Assembly (NCBI GenBank): GCA_947488815.1
Contig: CANLCC010000060.1
Coordinates: forward strand, 1 to 11,208
Source: CAIQIA01 sp945861105
GTDB lineage: Bacteria > Cyanobacteriota > Cyanobacteriia > PCC-6307 > Cyanobiaceae
DNA length: 11,208 nucleotides
Direction: 5' to 3'
Each line of letters opens with the position of its first letter. Position 1 is the stretch's first letter. The notes under the pieces are model-generated. The model saw nothing but the letters and a program-made list of their open reading frames with translations, was not told where the DNA came from and did no database searches. The position numbers were made by a program, and so were the translations under genes. This document shows positions 1 through 5,783 of this stretch, in pieces.

Positions 1-689
1 GACCAGCGGCCGGACAGCAGCCCGAGGGCCAGCGGGCTGTAGCCCAGGGCGTCGATGGCCAGTTCGCGGCAGACACTGAGCACGCCTTCGGGGGCCAGGG
101 GATCGCGGCAGAGGGGGGAGAGCTGCACCTGCACACTGCGGAGCCTCACCCCCCGCTGAGCCAGCCAGCCATGCCAGCGGCGCAGGCGCCGGGGTCCCAT
201 GTTCGAGACGCCCAGCTCCCTCACCACACCGGCCTCCACCAGATCCGCCAGGCCCTGCAGCAGATCGTGTTCCTGCCAGGGGGCATAGCGGGCCGTGCTC
301 CAGTGCAGCTGCACCCGGTCGAGGCGACCCCGCAGGCGGCAGCGGGAGGCGGCCAGGGGCCGGTCGAAGGCCCGGCGCCCGAGCCGCCAGGGATACGGGG
401 CCAGCTTGGTGGCGATGACCAGATCGGCAGGCAGGGGGCCCTGGGCCACCGCCGCCCCCAGAAGGCGCTCGCTGCACCCCCGCAAGGCACCGGTGCCGTA
501 TGAATCGGCGGTGTCGAACAGACGCACGCCGGCCTCGACGGCCGCCCGGACGGTGGCCGGCAGCAAGGCATCATCCCGGGCGGGGTCGTAATCCCAGACC
601 AGCCGATTGCCCCAGGCCCAGGTGCCGACGCCGATGCCCGGCAGTGCTTCGACGGCGGCCATGATGCCCCCAGTGACCTGGCGCACCAT
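1..689 (-). CDS. Aldo/keto reductase, 3'-truncated by the window edge
   Basis: NAD(P)H-dependent oxidoreductase of the aldo/keto reductase superfamily, presumably cytoplasmic; substrate unknown. About 229 codons are visible from the N-terminus and the frame runs off the left edge without a stop. Reading the minus strand, the start of the barrel is GIGVGTWAWGN. All four family catalytic residues are seen: Asp59 and Tyr64 in FDTADSYG, Lys95 in VIATK and His129 in VQLHW. Later family segments are GVSNM and, near the edge, LGYSPLALGLLSGRW, typical of the cofactor-binding C-terminal half. The first ATG (complement of 687-689) is used here. An in-frame ATG nine codons later (complement of 660-662), preceded by a G-run, is an equally possible start and would free the overlap with the divergent small gene. 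Family assignment is firm; the specific reaction cannot be told. Confidence 0.93.
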   Translation of the reverse strand, partial: MVRQVTGGIMAAVEALPGIGVGTWAWGNRLVWDYDPARDDALLPATVRAAVEAGVRLFDTADSYGTGALRGCSERLLGAAVAQGPLPADLVIATKLAPYPWRLGRRAFDRPLAASRCRLRGRLDRVQLHWSTARYAPWQEHDLLQGLADLVEAGVVRELGVSNMGPRRLRRWHGWLAQRGVRLRSVQVQLSPLCRDPLAPEGVLSVCRELAIDALGYSPLALGLLSGRW

Positions 690-852
690 GGAGGATCCCA
701 CGCCGCCCGACCGTTTGGCGTCGCCGCCTGCACCGACGGAGGCCAGCGACCGTGCCGCCGCGGCCGATCCGGTGCTCTGCCGCCACTGCGGTCGCACGGC
801 CAGCAACGGCCGCACCTGCGAGGGCATCTGCGTCAGCGACAGCCAGTACTGA
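688..852 (+). CDS. Small cysteine-motif protein (possible zinc-binding), 54 aa
   Basis: A 54-residue protein of unknown function. The N-terminal half is low complexity (Pro, Ala, Asp, Ser rich) and probably disordered. The C-terminal 24 residues carry Cys31, Cys34, Cys44 and Cys48 in a CxxC-x9-CxxxC pattern (CRHCGRTASNG, then CEGICVSDSQY), which could hold one zinc ion. I recall short proteins with this kind of tail in picocyanobacteria, but no named family. The ATG at 688 is the only nearby start that avoids running deep into the aldo/keto reductase gene; it lies inside the CCATGG that also supplies that gene's ATG on the other strand. The stop TGA overlaps the ATG of the next gene (TGATG), suggesting translational coupling. 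Real-gene status rests on the cysteine pattern and the coupling. Confidence 0.72.
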   Translation: MEDPTPPDRLASPPAPTEASDRAAAADPVLCRHCGRTASNGRTCEGICVSDSQY

Positions 853-1391
853 TGACCCCGCAGGCCATGGGGGGGGACAATCAGCCGGTCTGCCGCTGCG
901 CGATGGTCCACCTCCGTCCCATCCTGGCCTCGCTGGCCCTGCTGGCGCCGCTGCTCCTCGATGCCCCACCCGCCCGTCCGGCCGTTGAGGGCGTCGGCCG
1001 CTGGCAGGTCACCCCAACCGAGTGCCGCAGCCAGCTGGATGGCCAGCCCGGGGGCGCCTGCCAGCGCCTGGTGATCGACCAGCGCCTCGACGGGCTGCTC
1101 GCGATCCGCTTCCTCGCCCGGGGCGCCCAGCCGGAGGAGGCCAGTCAGATCACCTTCGCCGGCAATGCCGACAGTGGCCTCACCTGCGCCAGGGGGCGCT
1201 GCCGCCTCAATGGCCCGCTCACCGTCGTGCTGAGCAGCCTCAGCGAGGTGGAGTTCGACGCCAAAGGGGTGGCCCGGGAACTGCCCAGGGCCTGGCCGGT
1301 GGTGGGCGAATGCCGCCTTGAGCGCAGCAGCCTCAGCTGCCAGGCCAAGGCGCTCGAAGGTCAGCAGTGGCAGGCCGAGGCCCGCTTCTGA
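852..1391 (+). CDS. Exported six-cysteine hypothetical protein
   Basis: Unknown function, 179 residues from this start. A hydrophobic export signal is plain (LRPILASLALLAPLLL, then an Ala/Pro-rich cleavage region near residue 44), so the product is probably periplasmic or thylakoid-lumenal. The mature part has six cysteines (58, 70, 112, 117, 154, 163), an even number fitting three disulfides, and looks beta-rich. I do not recognise a named domain. Start choice: the ATG at 852 overlaps the upstream stop and its codons have G/C at nearly every third position, but it gives a 22-residue segment with CRC before the hydrophobic core. The ATG at 903 gives a more ordinary signal peptide (MVHLRP then the core) and 162 residues; it may be the true start. 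The gene ends 14 bases before the stop of the convergent minus-strand gene. Confidence 0.78.
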   Translation: MTPQAMGGDNQPVCRCAMVHLRPILASLALLAPLLLDAPPARPAVEGVGRWQVTPTECRSQLDGQPGGACQRLVIDQRLDGLLAIRFLARGAQPEEASQITFAGNADSGLTCARGRCRLNGPLTVVLSSLSEVEFDAKGVARELPRAWPVVGECRLERSSLSCQAKALEGQQWQAEARF

Positions 1392-1405
1392 GGCCCGGTC
1401 TGAGC

Positions 1406-1738
1406 TCAGGGAGTCACCACGCCGCGACCACCCCAGGTGTCGCCCAGCTGCCAGCGCAGGAGAGGCCCGGCCCCCTGGGCCACCAGCCTCAGCCGCTCCC
1501 CGGCCCGCACGTAGTCGAAGGCACAGAAGCCTGCCCCTGTCCCACTGCAGGCAAGCAGCGACGGCAGCTGACGCTTGATCTCGCGGCTGCGCGGATCGAT
1601 CGGCCTGGCGTCGAGGGCTTCAGGTGAGAGCTGCCAGCCCTGGCGCAGCAGCTGCTGATGCAGCGCCGGGATGGGCGTGCCCACCTGCAGCGGCGGCAGC
1701 GCGGGGGGAAGGGTCAGCAGCAGCGGCAGCAGGACCAT
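1406..1738 (-). CDS. Small exported two-cysteine hypothetical protein
   Basis: A 110-residue protein of unknown function. It begins with a Leu/Pro-rich hydrophobic stretch (MVLLPLLLTLPPALPP) that resembles an export signal but has no basic residue before the core, which is unusual. The mature region has a compact motif CSGTGAGFCAFDY with Cys64 and Cys72, likely a disulfide pair, then a basic and hydrophobic C-terminal half ending in GDTWGGRGVVTP. The ATG at 1738 is the first start in a frame that otherwise extends back through tRNA-Cys, so it was preferred, yet the nearest Shine-Dalgarno (complement of 1761-1765) fits a different, out-of-frame ATG at 1755. The true start may be misjudged, or a one-base frameshift may lie near the beginning. 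It is transcribed in the same direction as tRNA-Cys, 105 bases downstream of it. Confidence 0.62.
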   Translation of the reverse strand: MVLLPLLLTLPPALPPLQVGTPIPALHQQLLRQGWQLSPEALDARPIDPRSREIKRQLPSLLACSGTGAGFCAFDYVRAGERLRLVAQGAGPLLRWQLGDTWGGRGVVTP

Positions 1739-1755
1739 CGCGACGGCGGCGGCAT
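1714..1755 (-). other. 13-codon Cys-rich frame with strong ribosome binding site
   Basis: Reading the minus strand, GGAGG (complement of 1761-1765) sits five bases before an ATG at 1755. The frame encodes MPPPSRWSCCRCC and stops at 1714. It overlaps, out of frame, the first codons of the exported protein gene that starts at 1738. It may be a leader peptide, the real N-terminus of that gene broken by a frameshift, or chance: the CTG-rich leucine codons of a signal peptide automatically read as TGC in the next frame. Confidence 0.25.
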
Positions 1756-1843
1756 CTCTTCCTCCGTCATGGCGCCGGAATGCCGCCCCAGAGCGAAAAA
1801 TAACAATGTTGTCGCACTGTGGGTCCCGGAAGGGAACCCGAGA
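1739..1843. other. Spacer between tRNA-Cys and exported protein gene
   Basis: 105 bases without a confident gene. On the minus strand, just 3' of the tRNA, an imperfect hairpin forms (complement of 1821-1827 with 1832-1839; one bulged base and a four-base loop). About 20 bases later comes an ATTTTT run (complement of 1796-1801). The gap between stem and T-run is too long for a textbook intrinsic terminator, so this may be a weak terminator, an RNA processing site or a leader for the downstream gene. Confidence 0.3.
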
Positions 1844-1914
1844 AGGCGGCACCCAGATTCGAACTGGGGATAAAGGATTTGCAGTCCTCTGCCTTACCAC
1901 TTGGCCATGCCGCC
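1844..1914 (-). tRNA. trnC: tRNA-Cys (anticodon GCA)
   Basis: A complete 71-base cysteine tRNA. The acceptor stem pairs GGCGGCA with TGCCGCC, and the discriminator base is U73 as expected for cysteine. The D-arm contains the G-G pair in AAGTGGTAAGG. The anticodon stem AGAGGA / TCCTTT region frames the loop CTGCAAA with anticodon GCA (complement of 1880-1882). The T-arm is CCCAG TTCGAAT CTGGG, with the conserved TTCGA. CCA is not encoded (the genome continues TCT), so it must be added after transcription. It is divergent from the LpxB-like gene, with 44 bases between. Confidence 0.97.
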
Positions 1915-1919
1915 AGGCC

Positions 1920-1934
1920 AGGAGTCAAACTCCT
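1920..1934. repeat. Short perfect inverted repeat 5' of tRNA-Cys
   Basis: AGGAGT-CAA-ACTCCT, six-base arms with a three-base centre, lying five bases upstream of the tRNA-Cys 5' end and in the 44-base divergent spacer shared with the LpxB-like gene. It could be a small operator or a hairpin trimmed from the tRNA leader. It is short enough to be chance. Confidence 0.4.
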
Positions 1935-1958
1935 TGATTGGATGGTATCAGTCGCCCC

Positions 1959-3200
1959 ATGGCCGACCGGCTGCTGGTCCTCAGCAATGGCCACGGTGAA
2001 GACCTGATCGCCCGTCGCATCCTCGAGGCCCTGGGGCAGCGTCGACCGGAACTGCCGCTGAGCGTGCTGCCCCTGGTGGGGGAGGGGGACGCCTTTGCGG
2101 GGCTGGCGCAGCTGCAGCGGCTCGGTCCCCTGGCGACACTGCCCAGCGGCGGCTTCTCGAACCAGAACCTGGGGGCTCTGCTGCGCGACCTCTCCGCGGG
2201 CCTGCTGGAACGCACCCTGGCCCAGCGCCAGGCGGTGCGGCGCTGGGCCAGGAATGGTGGCGCCGTCCTGGCCGTGGGCGATCTGCTGCCGCTGCTGCTC
2301 GCCTGGGACAGTGGGCTGCCGTACGCCTTCGTCGGCACCCCCAAGAGCGACTACACCTGGCGCAGCGGCCCCGGCCGCAGCCCTTTGGCCGACTGGGTGC
2401 ACGGCTGCAAAGGGAGCGAATGGGACCCCTGGGAGTGGGCCCTCATGGGCCACAGTCGCTGCCGGCTATGCGCCTGCCGCGATGGGCTCACGGCCCGCGG
2501 CCTGCGGCGCCGTGGGGTGCAGGCCCTGGCCCCGGGCAATCCGATGATGGATGGCTTCTCCGCGGACGCCCCCCCGGCCTGGCTGGCCGGGCATCAGCCG
2601 CTGCTGCTCCTGCCGGGATCCCGGGATCCCGAGGCCCGACGCAATCTGCGGCGCCTGCTGGAAGCTTTGCCCCGATGCCGCCGTCGGATCGACGGGGGAT
2701 CGCGGTTGCTGCTGCTGCCCACGGGGCGCCAACCGGCGGCCACCGACCTGGCAGATCTGCTGCAGGCCGGCGGGTTCAGGCCCCACCCCATCCCCGCCGG
2801 CAGCGGCGCCGCCTCAGCCTGGCAAGACACCGCCGGCGATCTGCTCCTCCATGGCCCCGGGCTCTTCAGCCGCTGGGCCCCCTGGGCCACGGTGGCCCTG
2901 GCCTGTGCCGGCACCGCCACCGAGCAGTGCGTCGGCCTCGGGGTCCCCGCCCTGTCCCTGCCGGGCCCCGGCCCGCAGTTCCAGGCGGGATTCGCCCGTC
3001 GCCAGAGTCGTCTGCTGGGCGGTGCCGTGGCGGTGTGCCCCGATGCCGCCGGGCTGGCGGTCCAGCTGGACCGGCTGCTGGACGACCCTGATCTGCGCCG
3101 CCGCCTGGGGAACCGGGGCCGCCGGCGCATGGGGGCCGCCGGCGGCGGTGGGCGCCTGGCGGACCTGCTCGCCGAACGGCTGCTGGCAGCGCCCCCCTGA
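1959..3200 (+). CDS. Lipid-A-disaccharide synthase-related glycosyltransferase (GT-B)
   Basis: A 413-residue relative of LpxB, the cyanobacterial lipid-A-disaccharide-synthase-related family; the true substrate is not established. The N-terminal motif LLVLSNGHGEDLIARRI (residues 5-21) is the family signature. Further family blocks are AFVGTPKSDYTW (123-134), the DPWEW region (156-160), and the C-terminal donor-site segment CAGTATEQCVGLGVPALSLPG (316-336) followed by GPQFQAGFARRQSRLLG. This is a two-Rossmann GT-B layout like MurG/LpxB. No signal peptide is seen, so it is likely cytoplasmic or peripheral. ATG 1959 was chosen because MADRLLVLSNGHGE places the motif at the usual distance; a TTG at 1938 is less likely. 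It carries an unusual cysteine cluster, CRLCACRD (168-175), in a stretch I do not expect to be cysteine-rich. It converges on RNase D with eight bases between stops. Confidence 0.88.
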   Translation: MADRLLVLSNGHGEDLIARRILEALGQRRPELPLSVLPLVGEGDAFAGLAQLQRLGPLATLPSGGFSNQNLGALLRDLSAGLLERTLAQRQAVRRWARNGGAVLAVGDLLPLLLAWDSGLPYAFVGTPKSDYTWRSGPGRSPLADWVHGCKGSEWDPWEWALMGHSRCRLCACRDGLTARGLRRRGVQALAPGNPMMDGFSADAPPAWLAGHQPLLLLPGSRDPEARRNLRRLLEALPRCRRRIDGGSRLLLLPTGRQPAATDLADLLQAGGFRPHPIPAGSGAASAWQDTAGDLLLHGPGLFSRWAPWATVALACAGTATEQCVGLGVPALSLPGPGPQFQAGFARRQSRLLGGAVAVCPDAAGLAVQLDRLLDDPDLRRRLGNRGRRRMGAAGGGGRLADLLAERLLAAPP

Positions 3201-3208
3201 GTCCAGGA

Positions 3209-3871
3209 TCAGGACCGGTGTTCGAAGATCGAACCGAAGTGCAGCCGGTCCAGCTCGGCCATCACCGGAATGCAGGCAAAGCAGCGCTGGGCCAGCGCCA
3301 GCCGGTCCTCGCGTTCGAGCATCCACTGCAACCGATCCCGGGCCGGCAACAGGTAGCGGACGTCGTTGGCGGCATAGGCCAGCTGGGTGTCCGAGAGTTC
3401 GTCCACCCGGCCCCAGTCGCTGCTCTGGGCCTGCTTGTCAAGCTCCACCCCCACCAGCTCCTGGACCACGTCCTTGAGGCCGTGGCGGGGGCTGTAGGTG
3501 CGGGCCAGACGGCTGGCGACCTTGGTGCAGAAGATCGGCTGCACCTGGATCCCCAGGCCGGCGGCCAGGGCGGCCACATCGAACCGGGCGAAATGGAAGA
3601 CCTTCTCGATCGACGGGGCCTCCATCAGCTCCCTCAGCCGTGGCGCCTCCGTCTGGCCGCGGGCGATGCGGATGCAGCAGACCCGGTCCTGGTCATCACA
3701 GAGCTGCACGAGGCAGAGACGATCGCGGCCGTGCACCAGCCCCATGGCTTCGGTGTCGACCGCCAGGGCGCCGGCGTCGCCGTAGCGCACCAGCCATTCG
3801 TGGTCGAGGTCTCCGTCCAGCACGGCGAAGGCGGAAGGGCCGCTTGTGGCGGAAGGGTTCTCGGCAGCCAT
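3209..3871 (-). CDS. rnd: Ribonuclease D (DEDDy 3'-5' exonuclease)
   Basis: A 3'-5' exoribonuclease of the DEDDy family, expected to trim tRNA and other small RNA 3' ends in the cytoplasm. The catalytic set is visible: Asp39 and Glu41 in AVDTEAMGL, Asp98 in VFHFARFDVAAL, and Tyr166 with Asp170 in YAANDVRYLL. SPRHGLKDVVQELVGVELDK is the usual stretch between ExoII and ExoIII. At 220 residues it contains only the exonuclease domain; the HRDC domains of the longer E. coli enzyme are absent, which I believe is normal for cyanobacterial versions. The ATG at 3871 gives the expected length. An AGGAG lies about 20 bases upstream, too far to be ideal, and an in-frame TTG at 3901 is possible. It is divergent from the gene at 3954. 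Confidence 0.93.
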   Translation of the reverse strand: MAAENPSATSGPSAFAVLDGDLDHEWLVRYGDAGALAVDTEAMGLVHGRDRLCLVQLCDDQDRVCCIRIARGQTEAPRLRELMEAPSIEKVFHFARFDVAALAAGLGIQVQPIFCTKVASRLARTYSPRHGLKDVVQELVGVELDKQAQSSDWGRVDELSDTQLAYAANDVRYLLPARDRLQWMLEREDRLALAQRCFACIPVMAELDRLHFGSIFEHRS

Positions 3872-3953
3872 GGTGAGCGGACGCGGACGATCTCCTGACA
3901 ATCTGCCGGATTGACCAGGTTTCTCACTTGAAAATCAAAACGAGACTGGGTTA
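3872..3953. promoter_or_regulatory. Divergent spacer, A/T-richer, likely holds promoters
   Basis: About 80 bases between the starts of RNase D and the plus-strand cluster. The central part (3911-3955) is clearly richer in A/T than its surroundings. Candidate hexamers are TTGACC at 3911 and TTGAAA at 3929 on the plus strand, and TTGATT (complement of 3932-3937) on the minus strand, but none has a convincing partner at 17 bases. The promoter call rests on layout and composition. Confidence 0.35.
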
Positions 3954-4385
3954 GTGCTTGTTCAGAGCGAATCCGCCGCGCCTCCCATGCCTCACCCCCG
4001 CGCCCTGGCCAGCCATGGTCTCCATGACATCCGGCGCTTCTTCGACCAGCCCCCGCTCCAGTACCTGGGCCTGGAGCTGGCCGTCTGCTGGATCCTCGAC
4101 TGCCTGCTGCGGGCCGATTCGTACCCCACGGCCCTGATGAACCTGCTGGCCGAACACCATCCCCGCCTGCGCCTCTCGGAAACGGTGCTGCAGCAGGCCA
4201 TCGCCTTCCTTGACCAGCAGGGGGCGATCGTCAGCTACTCCCAGCGCTGTCCAAGCCGGGGCCGCCCCCGCCGCATGCTGCACCTGGAAGATGGCTACCG
4301 CCCTGAAGCCCTCGAGCTGATGCCGTCGTGGCACCGCTGGCTCGAAGAGGTCGACGCTGCGGTCGGCACCCCGGCGACGCCATGA
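3954..4385 (+). CDS. Hypothetical protein with PadR-like winged-helix features
   Basis: A 143-residue protein of unknown function, without signal peptide or membrane segments. Residues about 40-112 read like a winged helix: hydrophobic helices (LGLELAVCWILDCLL, ALMNLLAEHHPRL), a putative recognition helix SETVLQQAIAFLDQQGAI, and a basic wing SRGRPRRMLHLEDG. The last resembles the GRPRRYY-type wing of PadR repressors. This is a pattern match by eye, so DNA binding is inference. The GTG at 3954 is the first possible start; ATG 3987 (MPHPRAL) is an alternative, giving 132 residues, and neither has a clear Shine-Dalgarno. It is the first of three plus-strand genes with small gaps (21 and 30 bases), so it may be co-transcribed with the cytochrome b6f cofactor-assembly gene and could regulate or partner it. 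Confidence 0.72.
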   Translation: MLVQSESAAPPMPHPRALASHGLHDIRRFFDQPPLQYLGLELAVCWILDCLLRADSYPTALMNLLAEHHPRLRLSETVLQQAIAFLDQQGAIVSYSQRCPSRGRPRRMLHLEDGYRPEALELMPSWHRWLEEVDAAVGTPATP

Positions 4386-4406
4386 TGGCGCGGCCGCCAA
4401 GGCCCC

Positions 4407-4961
4407 ATGCCCTCGATCACCACCTCGACGCTGCTGCTCACCCTGCTGCTGGGGATCGGGCTGATCTTCTTTCTGCGGGCCGCCAGCAAGGACCGCACCA
4501 CCGTTGTGGAGCTGCGCAGCTCGCGGCCTCCCCTGGAGGTGCTCGACGGGCTGGCTGGCTGGCTGCAACGGCGGGGCTGGTCCGCCGTCGGGGGGGACCC
4601 CACCAGCCAGCGGCTGCGATTTGAAGGCGAGGTGGAGGCCAGCCCGGCCCTGGCCCTGCTCCTGGGGGGCCTGGCCACCCTCGGGGCGGCGGCCCTTGCC
4701 CTCGTGGTCTGCCAGCTGCTGCCCGACACCGCGCCCTGGCCCCTGCTGCTGATCCTGCTGGGCCCCCTGGCCTCCGTGGTGTATCGCCGGCGGGCCCGGC
4801 GCCGCGAAAGTCTCGAGCTGCGGCTGCTGGACCCCGATGGACCGGTGCCCACGACCCTGCGGCTGCGGGCCCATCGGGATGAGCTCATCGCCCTGGAGCA
4901 GGAACTGGGCCGCACCCTGAACCTGCGGTCGGATGGACGACTGCTGCACTCCCCCATCTGA
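4407..4961 (+). CDS. Cofactor assembly of complex C subunit B (CCB2/CCB4 family)
   Basis: A 184-residue membrane protein of the CCB2/CCB4 family, which in algae and plants helps attach heme ci covalently to cytochrome b6 of the b6f complex. In cyanobacteria a single short relative is usual. The sequence shows an N-terminal membrane helix (STLLLTLLLGIGLIFFLRA, residues 6-24) followed by the family-like SKDRTTVVEL. A soluble stretch with a GWSAVGG motif comes next, then a helical hairpin (residues about 75-125, ALALLLGGLATLG and WPLLLILLGPLASVVY) ended by a basic stop (RRRARRRESLEL). A soluble C-terminal domain with LRAHRDELIALEQELGR completes it. The ATG is preceded by AAGG at a reasonable distance. 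Family call is from pattern memory; function in this organism is inferred. Confidence 0.82.
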   Translation: MPSITTSTLLLTLLLGIGLIFFLRAASKDRTTVVELRSSRPPLEVLDGLAGWLQRRGWSAVGGDPTSQRLRFEGEVEASPALALLLGGLATLGAAALALVVCQLLPDTAPWPLLLILLGPLASVVYRRRARRRESLELRLLDPDGPVPTTLRLRAHRDELIALEQELGRTLNLRSDGRLLHSPI

Positions 4962-4991
4962 GCGACACTGGGGCGCCTTCGAACCCGGTCC

Positions 4992-5783
4992 GTGGGACGA
5001 TTCGCCCCGCTGCTGATCCTGCTGCTGTTCACGGCCGTTCCAGGGCGGGCCCAGGGCCTGCTGGATGTGCTCAACAGCATCGGGGCCCCCAGCCGGCGCC
5101 CCTCGCTGCCGCCCCTGCCGGCCCAGCGGGGACGAGGCAAGAACTGGGTCGGCAGCCGCAGCCACGACGGCGCCCTGCCGATTCTGGTGATGGCCGGTCA
5201 CGCCGACTCCCAGCGCATCGAAGGCTCAGGCACCCCGGGGGCCGCCGTCGGCCTCGGGGGAGCCGCGCCGATGCAGCCCGGCATCACCGACGAACTGCAC
5301 TGGAACCTGCTCACGGCCCGCCGGGTGGTGGAGGTGGGTCAGCGGGAAGGGCTCAACATCCGCTTCTACGACCCCGGCATGCGCACGATCGTCGATGCCA
5401 CCGACCCACGCACCAACTGGAGCGTCGGCGCCCGCCATGCCGAAGCCGGGGGATACGCCCTCGAGATCCACTACGACGCCTATGGCCCCGATGGCATCGG
5501 TCCTGGGGTGATTCCCGGGGTGCTCTATGGCTTCTCGCGCTTCGATGAAGCCCTGGCCGCCGAATTCGGGGCCTTTCCATGGGATCACCGCGACATCCTC
5601 GGTGGCCCCCGCCTGGGCATCTCCCTGCTCGAGATCGGCAAACTGGAAGGCTCCCTTGAGAACGCCCTGCGGGATCCCCTGAGGCGCGAGGCCACCCTCG
5701 ATGCAATTGCCCGCCGGGTGGTGCAGGCCCTGCGGCGGGGGTCAGCCGATGGCGCCGTGGGGGGCACAGCGTTCCAGCAGTGA
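4992..5783 (+). CDS. Exported amidase_3-like zinc hydrolase
   Basis: Probable secreted peptidoglycan amidase relative (N-acetylmuramoyl-L-alanine amidase, Amidase_3 fold), 263 residues. An export signal is clear (MGRFAPLLILLLFTAVPGRA, cleavage near residue 20), then a Pro/Arg-rich linker to about 60. The fold's metal and catalytic residues can be matched in order: His70 in VMAGHADSQ, Glu101 in TDELHWNLLTARRV, His160 in ALEIHYDAYG, and Glu214 in GISLLEIGKLEG. The last is the position of the catalytic glutamate before the family's C-terminal helix. The GH rather than DPGHGG motif and the IHYDA rather than SIHANA motif mark it as a divergent branch; such proteins are often left as hypothetical or mislabelled dehydrogenase. 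GTG 4992 is used, since it places the signal peptide at the N-terminus. Its last 42 bases overlap the 3' end of hemF on the opposite strand. Confidence 0.75.
   Translation: MGRFAPLLILLLFTAVPGRAQGLLDVLNSIGAPSRRPSLPPLPAQRGRGKNWVGSRSHDGALPILVMAGHADSQRIEGSGTPGAAVGLGGAAPMQPGITDELHWNLLTARRVVEVGQREGLNIRFYDPGMRTIVDATDPRTNWSVGARHAEAGGYALEIHYDAYGPDGIGPGVIPGVLYGFSRFDEALAAEFGAFPWDHRDILGGPRLGISLLEIGKLEGSLENALRDPLRREATLDAIARRVVQALRRGSADGAVGGTAFQQ

Noticed and set aside
171..733. Several open frames over the aldo/keto reductase region on both strands
   Set aside because: The remaining minus-strand frame holds the complete reductase tetrad and family blocks; the others are shadows.
1821..1839. Hairpin 3' of tRNA-Cys as a firm intrinsic terminator
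   Set aside because: The stem has a bulge and the T-run is about 20 bases away, so it is only mentioned within the spacer entry.
3911..3953. A specific -35/-10 promoter pair for the gene at 3954
   Set aside because: TTGACC and TTGAAA are present, but neither has a good -10 at the right distance.
3951..5201. 416-codon minus-strand open frame opposite the three-gene plus cluster
   Set aside because: Gln/Gly/Arg-rich translation without motifs, antisense to three genes with recognisable features; a GC-rich shadow.
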